DNA from: Pelobates cultripes
Lineage: Eukaryota > Chordata > Amphibia > Anura > Pelobatidae
NCBI GenBank assembly: GCA_933207985.1
Contig: OW240924.1
Span: forward strand, 70,550,742-70,614,741
Reading direction: 5' to 3'
DNA: 64,000 nt
Below the pieces are notes generated by a model that searched no databases, was not told where the DNA came from, and saw only the letters and a program-made list of their open reading frames with translations. This document shows, in pieces, positions 22,691-34,246 of the stretch (position 1 is its first letter; each line of letters starts with the position of its first letter). A program made the position numbers and the translations under genes.

Positions 22691-23210
22691 CTCTGATTTT
22701 GTTACGGACCAGATCTGCACCAGGAGGGACCTAAAGAAGGTGATAGCCTCCCAACCTATACCAGGGGAGGCACCCTAAGGCACGACTTTTTCCAACACAC
22801 TGTGCTGTGAGTGCAATTTAAAAAGCGCAGTTACATTATATCCAAATGTATCACACTATGTTTTGTTTATATTTTCCTCCTCAGATGTTTAGCTGATTCC
22901 CAAAATATCGTTGTTTGTATGATATAGATGGAGTGCACCCTGTCTCTCAGCCTTGGGCAGCTGAGACATGTAGCCATTTGCAGAAATCACATGGCTATAA
23001 GGCTGCCCCTGGAGCAGAGATATACAACACAAGATGTGCTACTTCCTGCTTTGCAGGATCTTGTGTGCGCATGTTACCCATTCTGTGTGCATGCGTACGA
23101 AAGTTCTCTCAGTCCTCCCTGTAACTCAAATGTGCATGTATTGGGAATGGTTTAGGAGATGGCTGCACACAACTCGATTTTACAGAACTGAACAGTGCTG
23201 TATGTAAACT
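22691..23210. other. Intergenic sequence, nothing recognised
   Basis: No supported feature. Confidence 0.4.
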
Positions 23211-23863
23211 ATTAGCCGCAGGGCCAGATTAAGAGCCCAGTGGGCCTGGTGCTGACAATTATGACGGGACTAATTACAGAATCATATCAACCAAAAACAA
23301 TAAAACACTCCCAAGCGTCATGTATCTGATAGAGATGGTGCTGGAGAGAAAGAAAACAGCAGCTATAAGAAAACACATACCCCAAGGCTAATATCTCTCT
23401 AATTTATGTTTACATCTTTCAAGTAAATCCATAACCCCTAACAGCAGTGTCCAGTCAAGCACGAAGTCAATGGGCACGGTAAAAGGGTGTGCCACTGACA
23501 CAAATCAGGTAACCTGCCAAAAGGGCGAACATGCCCAAAAAGAGGACATGTCTGCCCAAAGAATTAGAAGGCCAGCCTGGCATGAATGCATGTCAGGCTG
23601 CCTGCCAATCATGCAGCTGGCCAACTAAGGGCATACTATGCAGACAGCACCCTGAGCTTGGCATAAATGCATCTAATGATGCGCTCCCCCAACGCTTTCT
23701 AAGGACTGTTCCCTAGCACTCGCTGGTCCACTTGTCTCCTTACCTTCTTATTAGCAGGCAGAAGCTCCTGATATATAGTCTGTGAAGGAGAAAAGCTGTA
23801 TGTAGTAAGTGTAGAAGAAAGGGAACATGCCACAGTGTTAGAGAGACCAAAGTCAGCATTACC

Positions 23864-24463
23864 TTAAAGGATCACAAGAGGGTCAGGATCACAAACATGA
23901 ATTCATGACCCTATAGTATTAACACCACCATCTAGCCCCCCTGGGTCCCTCATGCCTCCATAAATATAGAAAAATCTTACTATATTCAAGCCTGAAGCTG
24001 TAACTCTGCATGCTGTTAGACTCATAAAAACAAGCAGTCTGCTGACATCATTAGAAGTGGTGGCCTGATCCAGTCACAGTGCTTCCCCATAGGATTGGCT
24101 GAGACTGACAAAGAGGCAGATCAGGGTCAGAGCCAGCATGATTCAAACACAGCCCTGGCCAATCAGCATCTCCTTATAGAGATGAATTGAATTAATGAAT
24201 CTCTATGAGGAAAGTTCAGTGTCTGCATGCAGAGGGAGGAGACACTGAATGTTTGGATGCATTTTAGGCAGCCATGACCCAGGAAGGATCTCTAACAGTC
24301 ATCTAAGGAGTAGTCAGTGAAGTTATCACTAGGCTGTAATGTAAAGACTGCATTTTCTCTGAAAAGACAGTGTTTACAGCAAAAAGCCTGACGGTAATGA
24401 TTCTACTCACAAGAACAAATTCAATAAGCTGTAGTTGTTCTGGTGACTATAGTGTCCCTTTAA
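23864..24463 (+). mobile_element. T2-like MITE (TTAA)
   Basis: Bounded by TTAA at 23864-23867 and 24460-24463. Left end TTAAAGGATCAC, right end GTGACTATAGTGTCCCTTTAA. The CACTATAG/CTATAGTG terminal motif is shared with the other T2-like copies. Ends are unequal, so it may be two adjacent MITEs fused. Confidence 0.65.
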
Positions 24464-24554
24464 CTATATTCATTGTCAGCCAGTCCACACAAGTTTTGTT
24501 CCCATACATCCCTCTTAAGTTTCCATACTTAAGTAAGAGTATGTAAAAAGTAGT

Positions 24555-25731
24555 TAGGGTTGCCACCTTTCTTGGAAAAACATACCGGCCTTACTAATTT
24601 GCATAATTAAATATGTATGGGTGACATCACATGATGTAAATCACAAGGAGTGACATAAGAGAAAATTCTGTAAAATCACCAAAAAACTACTTAGTTTAAT
24701 TCTGCTGTATAGATGGATTCCTCCCAGTGGCCCCATGTCTCCCAGTGCCCCCATGTGTCGAATACTCCAAGTCTCAGTGTTCCTATGTATCAGTGTCTCA
24801 GTGCCCCATGTCTCCCAGTGTCCCCTAGTGTCGTGTCCCCAGGTCTCCCAGTGATCCTATGTATCACAGTGTCTCAATGCCCCATGTCCCCCTGTGTCCC
24901 CATGTATCCCAGGGTCCCCATGTCACTAGGACACTAGAAAGACGGGGAGACCTGGGGACACGGAGAGACCTAGGGACACGGAGACTCTGGCTGGGACACA
25001 TGGGGACAATGGGAAAATAGGGGACACTTGAAGACATGGGGACACAGACACCAGGGACACAGACACTAGAGACACTGGCTGGGGGACATGGGGACATTGA
25101 GACATGGGGGCACTGGGAGACATGGGGACATTGAGACACCAGGGCCACAGACACTAGGGACACTAGCTTGGAGACATGGGGACATTGTGACACTTGAGGC
25201 ACTGAGAGACATGGAGGCACTAGGAGACATGGGGACAGTGAGACACTGGCAGACTGGAGGCACTAGGAGACTAGGGGTCACTGGGAGACTAGGGGTCACT
25301 GAGACACCAGGGACACTGGCTGGGAGACATGGGGACACTGTGTCCCCATGTGTCTGTTTCATAATGTCTCCCAATGTCCCTTAGTGTCTCAGTGTATGTC
25401 TCCTTGCAGCCTTTCCCCCCATCCCTTACTTCCCTGAGCTGTAGGCTGTCTCTGCAGGGTAGGAGTTGCTATCTGGACTCTCTGTAGCTGCTCCCCTGCA
25501 GATCAGTGAGTATAGATAGGCAGGGAGGGATATGCTGAAACTTCCTATCCCTGTCTGTCTCCACATACAGCGACCCCCTACTGGCCAGTGCTGGTATTGC
25601 ATAGTAATCTCTTGTTTATACTGAGAAAAATACCAGCATTTATATTGCCAGTATCACTGCAATATTGGCACTAGCCAGGCAGCCTCAAATACTGGCTGTG
25701 CCAATAAAATAAAAGCCAGGTGGAATCCCTA
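24555..25731 (+). mobile_element. hAT element (TAGGGTTGCCACCT family) with minisatellite
   Basis: Ends TAGGGTTGCCACCT (24555) and AGGTGGAATCCCTA (to 25731). Flanked by AAAGTAGT (24547-24554) and AGAGTAGT (25732-25739), 7 of 8 matching. A shorter copy of the same family lies at 42708-43134. The extra length here is a minisatellite at about 24720-25400. Confidence 0.85.
24720..25400 (+). repeat. GTCTCCCAGTGTCCCCAT minisatellite with internal inversion
   Basis: Units of the type 'cccagtgtccccatgtctc' run to about 24935. They then appear reverse-complemented ('gacatggggacactggga') to about 25340, and switch back at 25341. The array is thus a large inverted repeat able to form a long hairpin. Proline/serine-rich frames here are artefacts. 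Confidence 0.88.
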
Positions 25732-25879
25732 AGAGTAGTGTGTGAAAAAAAAATGTTAAAAAAAATATTTTTTTTTTTTTTTTTTTTTTGTAAATCAATG
25801 GGCCTATTCCATGGGCCTGGGCCTGGGCCTGGAGCTACAGCTCAATCAGCCCCTATGTTAATCCGGCCCTGATTAGCAG

Positions 25880-27169
25880 CGAAGATATGGCTCCTATCAA
25901 TTTACCAATGAGTTATACATTCTACATAGCCTCTTAACTGCCAATCTCTAAAAATTATAGTAACTTGTTTTTATTATTTTTAACATATACATAGAATAAG
26001 TTTTTTATGTGTAGTTTGTAAACTTGATGTGTGCTACTCCTATACAAAACCTAATATTGTGTTCAGCTACATCTTCTGAGTACAATGATAATTCTGACTT
26101 TGTCACTATCCTGTGAAGTTACAGTGCCATGTGAGAGACTTGGCCATTTTAGTTTTTACAGTTAGAGTTTTGATAGATGGATTTGATAGGTCTACGTCTG
26201 ATTTTGGGACATTATAGCAGTTTAACAGGTCAAATCACACCATAAATGCATAAATAAAAATAGTCAACATGGGATATTTTGAGCCTTACTGCACAGCCAA
26301 TTTTTTTCCAATGTTTTTCAAATGATGATATTTTATTTTTGCATTTTTTAACAATCACACTGTAACCGTTTTATTTTGTAAATTTGATACGTGCTATTGT
26401 AAGTGTCCGCTAGTAATTTGAAATCGTTGCTCCGCACTGACGTCACCGTAGTCATTGCCCCAGAACTTGTACAGTCATGTAGTCTCTCCTTCCGCTAGAT
26501 CTGGCGGCAAAAGCTCTCTGTGACACAGCGTTTAGATGCCACGCAAGCTAGCAGTACCTTGTGGGAAGGCGATCGATGTCAAAGTTTTCTACGTTTAAAT
26601 TGCACCCCTTGGCAAGCGGAGCGAGGTACGCTATAAAAGTATATGTTTTAGGCATTAAGTGTGTTCATGTAGTTCATTTAAGGATATGTTGTATATTATT
26701 TCAGTGTTTGTATGTGAAGCAAGTCCAAATCCATGTACATATAAGTTGTATTCCATTAAAGTGATTTAATGTAATTTTGCTGTGTGTATGCAAGTAACTG
26801 AACTCCACTGTATAACTCTGTATAATCTTTTCTGTGAAACTCTGTAAGCAAATGTATTTGTATTCCATGCCCTGTTACAGTTTTCACGGTGCTAAAGATA
26901 TTGACGTTTGTAGTGTTCAGAGCATTCCTGCACACTTCTATGCAAAGAATAAAATACCGCACCCGTCAGAATGTCTTTTCTCCCTTTATTATTGATGCCA
27001 ATGGGCTGCTACAGCTATTAAAAAAAAAATAATAATAATAACTTAATTGTACTCACCTATATCACCTGATTACAGAATGGTCCCCTTGTTATACCCTGCT
27101 TACTACAGTTGAAAAACTGGCTAATTGAAGATGGATCTATGGTGCATTGTGGGGCATTTTAGTAGCTCA
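25880..27169. other. Intergenic; weak GC-rich promoter-like patch near 26420-26640
   Basis: Mostly AT-rich. At 26420-26600 CpG content rises, with a CRE-like TGACGTCA (26438-26445). An ATG near 26577 is followed by a short frame ending at GAGGTACG, a donor-like site. This could be a first exon with its promoter or an unrelated repeat; nothing else supports either. Confidence 0.2.
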
Positions 27170-27404
27170 CATATTAAACAGAACTTGCAATAAAGGAAAG
27201 ATAAACTTTAGATCACTCTTTACAGGAAGTGTTTAGGAAGGCTGTGCAAGGCACATGCAGGGAGGTGTGACTAGGGTTCATAAACAAAGTGATTTAACTC
27301 CTAAATGGCAGAGAACTGAGCAGTGAGACTACAGGGACATGATCTGTACACCAAAACTGCTTCATTAAGCTAAAGTTGTTTTGGTGACTATAGTGTTCCT
27401 TTTA
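27170..27404 (+). mobile_element. T2-like MITE, 3' half
   Basis: Closely follows 63410-63624 (segments around 'acaggaagtgtttaggaagg', 'taaatggcagagaactgag' and 'ttttggtgactatagtg'). The left half is missing and the right TTAA is altered where the next element begins at 27405. Confidence 0.8.
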
Positions 27405-28340
27405 TAGGTGTGCACATAGGGTGTGCCGGGTGTGCCTGGGCACACCCTAATCCCCGCAACCCGAGCTATGTGCTTCCATGTGCTGATGAGGGAGATCACA
27501 GGCAGGAAGGGAGGCAGGAGAGGACCAGGGAAGCCCTAGCCAGCATCTCCGCCGGGTTCCTCTTGCAAGGTCGGAGCGTTGCCGTGGCAACACTCAGATC
27601 TCATGAGAGTGAACTCTAGCCCTGCAGGCTTGAGTTCACTCACCACTGGACCACCAGGGATGTCAGCAGCATGGTCCCCCCTCCCTACAAAAGGTAAGAA
27701 GGGAGGGGGGCTATCAACTAAACAGTTCCCCCACCCCCACACAATAAACACAAACAGCACCCACACACACAGCACCCTTACACAGCACACACACACTAAC
27801 AGCACCCTCACACATACAGCACCCACACACATACATCACCCTTACACACACACAGCACCCTTACACACAGAGCACCCTTACACATACACACACATAGCAC
27901 ACACTAACAGCACCCTCACACACACACACAGCACCCTTACACACACAACACCCTTACACAAAGCACCCTTACACATACACTAACAGCACCCTTACACACA
28001 CACAGTGCCCTCACACACACAGCACCCTCACACACACAGCACCCTTACACATACACACCACCCTCACAACCACACACACACAGCACCCTTACACACACAC
28101 ACTAACAGCACCCTCACACACACAGTGCCCTCACACACACAGCACCCTTACACACACACACATACTAACAGCACCCTCACATACACACAGCACCCTTACA
28201 CACACCACCATCATAAACACACACACATAGAACCCTTACACTCACACACACACAGCGCCCATACACACAGCGCCCACACACACAGCACCCACACACACAC
28301 ACAGCACCCACACACAACACCCTCACACAGGCACACACAG
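27405..28340 (+). mobile_element. hAT-like non-autonomous element, right end missing
   Basis: Starts TAGGTGTGCACATAGGG. Shares with the hAT elements at 33151 and 20212 the module CCACTGGACCACCAGGGA (27640s) and a following AAAGGTAAGAAG (27690s), then ~600 bases of CACA/CAGCACCC array. No matching right terminal repeat or 8-bp duplication was found, so the family call rests on the shared module. Confidence 0.55.
27740..28335 (+). repeat. CACACACAGCACCCTTA minisatellite
   Basis: Tandem units of 'cacacacacagcacccttaca' and variants. The His/Thr-rich frames over it are artefacts. Confidence 0.93.
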
Positions 28341-28361
28341 CAGTGTGTGGGTGTGTGTATG

Positions 28362-28365
<4 letters not shown>

Positions 28366-28402
<37 letters not shown>
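28366..28402. repeat. (TA)n microsatellite
   Basis: Uninterrupted TA dinucleotides after a short TGTATG lead-in. Confidence 0.95.
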
Positions 28403-28405
<3 letters not shown>

Positions 28406-28737
28406 AATATACATCCATCCCAGGGTTCCTTGCACTACAAGGTGTATGTTCAAATTTCTTACATGCTGGTTGCCGGATCCAGGTCATCCACATACAAATA
28501 TATTTCAAGTGATGGTCCGCACTCTCAGTCTCCGTTTAAAATATAACTTTTATTATTCACATAATTGGAAAAACATAGTTGCCATAAATTGTCGACGTTA
28601 CATGGCGCACAAGGCAATAGGCTGCGCACGCCTATGGTTTCTTTAGGTTTTACAACAAAATGTAGCTGAAAACCCCACCTTCTTTTGCAACATTGTGGCT
28701 AATAGTGGGCTCTCTTCTTTCTCTGTTTGATGTTCAG

Positions 28738-28899
28738 GTGATGCTTGCTTCCACCAAGGACACAAGTCAGTATGTTTCCATTAAACTCATAAAGAAAGGA
28801 AGTGTTGAAGAAACAGACATTCAGACGGAGAAGCGGATACTGCAAATGGCTAACAGCAGTCCGTTCCTATGTCAGGGACTCTCTGCCTTCCAGTCCTCA
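28738..28899 (+). CDS. Protein kinase N-lobe exon (PKC-like)
   Basis: A 162-base open segment (54 codons, phase 0) sits between a strong acceptor (pyrimidine-rich tract ending TTCAG at 28737) and a GTATGA donor at 28900. It begins VMLASTKDTSQYVSIKLIKK. Its IKLIKK holds the ATP-binding lysine (residue 16), and TEKRIL (Glu 31) is the helix-C glutamate that pairs with it. NSSPFL...LSAFQ matches the loop between helix C and beta 4 of AGC kinases such as PKC delta. The glycine-rich loop would lie in an upstream exon, which I do not find. Joining to the next exon keeps phase. It may be a gene of a lineage-expanded PKC-like family or a recent pseudogene. Confidence 0.7.
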
Positions 28900-29020
28900 G
28901 TATGAAACTATGTGTCCATAATGTTTTCTTATTTGTATACATTTCTATATGGCTGATTGTGTTCTGTTATTATTATGGCAGTATATTAATTGGATATTTG
29001 TTGTCTCTCTTGAGAAACAG

Positions 29021-29127
29021 AAGCCCGTCTACCTGGTCATGAAAGACGTACCAGGGGGCAGTCTCGAATCCTGCATGACTGGGAAGGGATGTCTGCCCAT
29101 GGAGGGCAATGCTGCATGACTGGCAAG
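29021..29127 (+). pseudogene. Next kinase exon, with in-frame stop
   Basis: Follows an acceptor (TTGAGAAACAG ending 29020) and ends at AAG before GTGAGT (29128). In the phase dictated by the previous exon it reads KPVYLVMKDVPGGSLESCM. This corresponds to kinase beta 5 and the hinge with GG-L (as in VMEFLNGGDL of PKC), then a G-K-G-x-L helix-D segment. An in-frame TGA occurs at 29117-29119. The segment TGCATGACTGG is present twice, at 29076 and 29113, so a small internal duplication or shift may have created the stop. No catalytic-loop exon (HRD) was recognised downstream, which favours a decayed copy. Confidence 0.55.
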
Positions 29128-31227
29128 GTGAGTCATTATTAGCTCTAGCAGGTAGTGGAGGACAAGGAGTGAGTTTAGCGCATGAGACAGGAATGTAAGA
29201 GGCGATAGATATACCTCGCTACTTACATATACCTGCTATAGTACTTCTATCCATAGAGATCCATCAGAGGTACAAACTGGACTGATGCGAATGTACTAAA
29301 AACTGAATTTCTACTTCAATATCCGCCAGACAATGAGCAATACCATAAACTCAGGACTATCAGTGGTATATGTTCTGTACGGACTGACGGCAGATCAGTA
29401 GGCCCTAAGCTGACTTCAGGGTGTACCTCCTTCTAGACAGTGCATACTGCTTTAAAAACAAATTTCTATTTCTATGGATCTTCTGAAAAAATTCTTAAAT
29501 GTATAGATTATTGATTTGTACATTTAACAAATCTCTTTCCTCCAACAAATAGGAGGGGGAAGGAGGGGGGGGGAGAGGTGGTTTGAGTAAAACCATTATA
29601 AGGATCATGTTTCCAAATTAAAGAACAGATGGTGTTATTAACATTAATGATAATAAAGTAAACTTTCATCTCCCATGTCCTGTTTAATTTAAAATGAAAA
29701 TGATTTTTTTCTTATATTGGTAGCAGAGTGTTTAGCATGATGTATAGACACTTGTATCGTGCTTCAACAATGCTGACATGTAACATTAATATGTTAGGTG
29801 CACTTTAAAGAGAAATAATTTATTAATGCATTTAAATGTCCTGCCCTGTTATATGTTATTTTAATATTAATGTTTGCAGCAGATTTATTTATGTTTCTTA
29901 TATTCTTTTCCCCAGGTTTAACAGTTAGTGATGACACCACCCCACTGAATACTGAGTACCGCCACACCCTCACAGGGCTGCTGGTGGTTTTAGTACTGTG
30001 GCACTAGTGACAATAGTGACAGGACTGGCCGTGGTGATAACGATGCTGGTGTTCTAAGAATCATAAATGGTAAGTATGAGGAGAAAGATCAACCTCTGTC
30101 AGGGGTTTATTTACCAAACAAGGAATTTTTGTGAATTTAGAACAACACTGGGAAATTTTAGCCAAAAAAATGCTGTTTGGAAAAAAAATTTTTCAACTCA
30201 TTTTTTAAAAATGTAAATGTAATTATGATGATGCATGTACAAATACTGATGACAGGGCAGGTAGGAATTCAGTCAGTGAATTTTGGATATTATGAGCCTC
30301 CTGTGACACCCACTACCGCCATTTTAAAATGTCGCGACAGTGGCAAATACAGCACTGATTGCAACCAGAATTTTACCACAGAAATGTACCACAAGAAGGC
30401 ATTATTGGAGCAAGTGGAGACCTAGTCAGACAGATAGCACTATATATCACTTCATGGATCTGTTTGTCTGTTATATCTCCTCCCACTGTCTGTGGAGAAA
30501 GCTGCAGTACAGTCATATTGGGGGTAATGTTTGGTTTCAGTTGTTGTTCAGTATTTTTTGTTGTTGTTTTTTTTGTTTTTTTTTATTAGACTTCCTTTGT
30601 TTTGTTTTTGTTTTGGTCCACAAACTCCCTCCCTTGTAAAATGCAGTATTCCAGTAACACAGTTGCAAACCTCTTCAGAGAGCACAGCAAAACTTTCTGG
30701 GAGTTGTAGGTCAGTTGACAGCTTTAATAAGCAGAAAGCTTATAACTGAACTGCAACTCCCAGAAGCCTGTGCTCTCCCCTTAAAGCATTAGTTTACAAG
30801 AAATTATGGGATAAGGTGAACACTTGACTCCTGTTTTTCTATTCATTTCCTGCTGTGGGCAGTGCAAAAAGTGATACATTTGATACATTACAACAGAGTT
30901 GCCCTGAGCTCTGAGATCCTAGCAATGTTAAGCTCTTTGGTCACAGAATCTTGCTAGTAACAGGCTAGGTGTGTGTGCTTGACCTGTTTTGCTCTATTTA
31001 ATCTAAATGGCTTACAGGGTGAATTTCACGTTAATTTAAATAATGTGTCGCCAAATGGTATATAAAACTTAGCAAATGAAAGCATGGGGCCTTTGTTGGT
31101 GCATTCAGTGGTTTCCCGAAGATTTACCTTACACCATTGGGAGGTGTGCATTCTAGGTGGGGCTCAGACTGGGAGCAGGGAGTGAAAGTAGTCTTAATTG
31201 CTTGTCGGGACAGACCCATGGTGCATT
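29128..31227. other. Intronic or intergenic sequence; no further kinase exons recognised
   Basis: A pyrimidine tract with CCCAG near 29914 is followed by about 30 open codons and then stops. I see no kinase motif there. The rest is AT-rich with a G-run at 29560-29575 and T-runs near 30560. Confidence 0.4.
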
Positions 31228-31605
31228 CAGTGGTGTATTCTGGATTTGTGCTGCCCTAGGCACGACTAAATTCAGGCACCCCCCCATCCTAAATTTGCCC
31301 CACCACATCATATCAGAGACACTTTTTTGACTGACAGACGCACACCCTCATTGACACATGCGCTGACATACACTCAGTGACAGATACACAGTCATTGGCA
31401 CACACATACAGTCATTGGCACACACATTGTTTAAACAAGCCACACTTTCACTGACACACACTGACACACCCACTCACTGACAGGCACACACTCTCAGATA
31501 CACATACACTGACATAAACATCCTCACTGATTTGACACACTCTGACACTCACACATTCACTCATTCACTCATAGACACACACTTTACCATTGTGTGTGGT
31601 AAATT
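31228..31605 (+). mobile_element. hAT-like fragment with CA array
   Basis: Begins CAGTGGTGTATTCTGG, a hAT-type end, then 'gccctaggcacgac', a C-run and about 280 bases of 'ctgacacacac' repeats. No right end or duplication was found. Confidence 0.5.
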
Positions 31606-31639
31606 AAGTGTTGTATGACTGCGGGCAAAGGAGCTCATG

Positions 31640-32570
31640 GTCTAAAACCAAGCTGCAACCCCACGTCAAATTTATCAGTAACTAACTTATCCCTCAAAGG
31701 GACAGTCCACTGCTCAAATCCCCCAAAAATACAAATTAGTAGAATTTTCTCTATTTAATTATGTATTTTTTTTCCTGGGGGTTATAACTAAAAAAACAGC
31801 CTTCAAAGGCTGTAGAGCTCTTGTATGGAGATCCCTCACCTTCTTTCCCCACCCAAACTTTCTGTGGCTGTCCAATTCTAGACTTAATGCAGCTCAATGA
31901 GAAGCCTTTGCAATGCAGGTGCTCTGGGCAATTTCATCTCTTTTGAGTTTAGCTTCACTAAGGAAGTAACTGGACCTGTTGTCTGATTGACAGCCAGGGG
32001 GGCTGTAACACAAGGTTCATTTCTAATAGTGCCAGTTTATAATGAAATCTGCACTTTTTGAATAATGTAAAAAAAAAAAGCTTTTCACAAATAAAGCACT
32101 TCAGCAAATGTGCAGTGCTTTGATAAACCAGCAGATGGAGACAAAATTCCACAAGTAGGAACTCAATCCAGCATTTTACTTTGCTTAACGTGTAAAAACT
32201 TCACCATACAAAGAATGTATTATTATTTTTTTTTTTTTTAAAGTCTTCAACCCAAGGGAGATTTAAATCACTTAAAACATGCTCTCTGAATTAAACAGTC
32301 ATTCTAAGCACAGTACTACACCTCATTGTACTAGTTATGGTCCAAAGAGTCTATACGTGCTGTACTCCCAACTCAGTTAAATAATTTTGAGCACTTTGGC
32401 TAAAAAGAGAACTTCGTCAGCAACTCGAGCTTAGCCTCTCTATTCCTACACAGATAATATGGAAGTGACCAGTAGAGAATCTGGGATCTAGAGGTCGAGA
32501 GATCCCAGGTTTTCATCAAACCATTTGAAAAATGTTTGGCTCACACCAGGCCCTTTGTACACTATAATGG
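31640..32570. other. Intergenic sequence, nothing recognised
   Basis: No gene or nameable repeat. A weak T2-like end occurs near 32570-32607 ('ttatggtgctttgagtatcc'). Confidence 0.4.
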
Positions 32571-32651
32571 GCTATAGAGATTATGGTGCTTTGAGTATCC
32601 CTTTGATTTAAAAAAAATGTATATATATATATATATATATATACACACAAA

Positions 32652-32735
32652 GTCTGTATTGTTTGTCCACCCATTTTACAGCGCTGTGGAATTTGTTGGC
32701 GCTTCATAAATAATAATAATAATAATAATAATAAT
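32652..32735 (+). mobile_element. L2-type LINE 3' tail
   Basis: 'ttttacagcgctgtggaatttg' followed by 'ttggcgcttcataaata' and (AAT)n. This is the end typical of an amphibian L2-like LINE or dependent SINE. It has the same form as the tail near 33945 and, inverted, at 58365. Confidence 0.65.
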
Positions 32736-33089
32736 ATAAGACAGTTATATATATATATACATTGCAAATCCTGTAGCTCTGTCAATGTTTTAAACTTCCA
32801 GGGTCATCATCAGGATAAAACAATTGAGAAAATAGTCCCATAATAGTTAGGGGGAAAGTCAAATAGATGTAAAGATGCTGCTGGGATTCTTAAGCCTTTC
32901 TCCCAGTTTGCATGTTTTGAGAAATGTTCCTCAAGTTTGAAAAAATAAAATTCAGGGAGATATTCACATAGTACTATATTCTCCAAATAATTACTGTGAG
33001 CCCAGCATTGTTGCTGTTATTATTAAATATTTGCAGTGCCTGAAAAAATTACCAATTGAACTATGCAAAAATTGTCTTATTAGACATAC

Positions 33090-34015
33090 TTTTATTAAAG
33101 ATTGTAAACTCGTTTGAGCAGGGTCCTCATTAACTTATTGTTTCTGTGACCAGTGGCGTACATACCGCAGTCACAGAGGTCACAGCTGCGACCGGGCTCG
33201 TCACTACAGGGGGGGCCCAGCCGCCCTGCAGATCCCTGCGACCGGGTGCCTGCCGTCATGTTTTGCGGCCCCGTTGGGGCTGCCGTTCAAGGAGTCCATC
33301 GGGTGGCCCATGCTGTCAGGACCACCCGATGGGTATGGATTTTCAGGGGGCCCGGTCAGCGCTGCAGCACTTTAACCTGCGACCGGGCCCCCTGTGATGA
33401 CATCACAAGCTGGGAGGAAGTGACTGCCTATCACTCCACCCAGCTATCACACAGACCCTGTGCAGGAGAAGGCAGAGGAGGGAGTCAGAGTGGAAACTCT
33501 GACTCCCATCAACCTGGGCCACCACTGGACCCCAGGGAAAGTCACCCTTCTGCACCTAAAAAGTAGGAAACAGGAGGGTGACTTAAACATTTTGTGTATT
33601 TATGTGTGTGTGTGTGTGTATGTGTCTGTCTGTGTCTGTGTGTATGTATGTATGTGTGTGTGTCTGTGTATGTGTGTGTCTGTCTGTATGTATATATGTA
33701 TATGTTTTTGTATGTATGTGTGTTTGTATGTATGTCTGTCTGTGTGTGTGTGTGTGTGTGTGTGTCTGTGTGTATGTGTGTGCCCTTCTGTTTGTATGTA
33801 TGTGTCTTTATATGTATGTGTGAGGGAGGGTGTGGAAAAGGGAGGGGAGAGCATGGATCAGTTTCGCACTGTGGCCCCCTGGATTGTGTGTACGCCACTG
33901 CCTGTGACATTTGTGATTGTCTCAGCGATTGTTAAGTTTCACCCTTTAAAATATTGTAATGTGCTGCGGAATAAGTTGACGCTATATAAATGCCAATATT
34001 AATACTAATAATAGA
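33090..34015 (+). mobile_element. L2-type LINE 3' end split by a hAT element
   Basis: 'gattgtaaactcgtttgagcag' (33101) and, after the hAT insertion, 'gtgctgcggaataagttgac' with 'gctatataaatgcc' (33961-33995) are two parts of one LINE 3' end. The interruption is exactly the hAT element 33151-33900. Confidence 0.65.
33151..33900 (+). mobile_element. Non-autonomous hAT element (CAGTGGCGTACATA ends)
   Basis: Ends CAGTGGCGTACATA (33151) and GTGTGTACGCCACTG (to 33900). Duplications TCTGTGAC (33143-33150) and CCTGTGAC (33901-33908) match at 7 of 8. Inside are CGACCGGGCCCCC, GGGAGGAAGTGAC and CCACTGGACC, the same modules as in the CAGGGCC-type elements, although the terminal repeats differ. A ~240-base TGTG array occupies 33596-33835. 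No transposase. Confidence 0.9.
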
Positions 34016-34246
34016 GACAATTCCCACAGTGAGGACACTGCTTGGTGACAATTGGTAGGCACATGGATATTGACTTGCATTCAACATGGATGCCATCTTG
34101 AAGTTGGCAGGAAACATTTTTAGAAAGTTTATCCTATACATCTGAAATTCTGATGGTGTAATCTATAGATTTCTTTTTTTATGTCAACTTTGAAACCCTA
34201 AAAAATGCCTAAAGACATCGCAAATCACTTGCTATTAAATACAGCT

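Larger units (their letters stand above)
23219..25871 (+). mobile_element. hAT element (CAGGGCCAGATTAA family) with two nested elements
   Basis: Ends CAGGGCCAGATTAA (23219) and TTAATCCGGCCCTG (ending 25871). Flanked by ATTAGCCG (23211-23218) and ATTAGCAG (25872-25879), 7 of 8 matching, as expected of an aged 8-bp hAT duplication. It contains a T2-like MITE (23864-24463) and a second hAT (24555-25731). Its left 380 bases recur at 16151. It encodes no transposase. Confidence 0.85.

Noticed and set aside
27579..28406. Thr/His/Pro-rich frames (133-134 codons)
   Set aside because: Translation of CACACAGCACCC tandem repeats.
29914..30057. Further kinase exon after CCCCAG near 29914
   Set aside because: About 30 open codons with no kinase motif and several stops soon after.
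33460..34002. 180-codon frame rich in Cys/Val
   Set aside because: Translation of the TGTG array of the hAT element 33151-33900.
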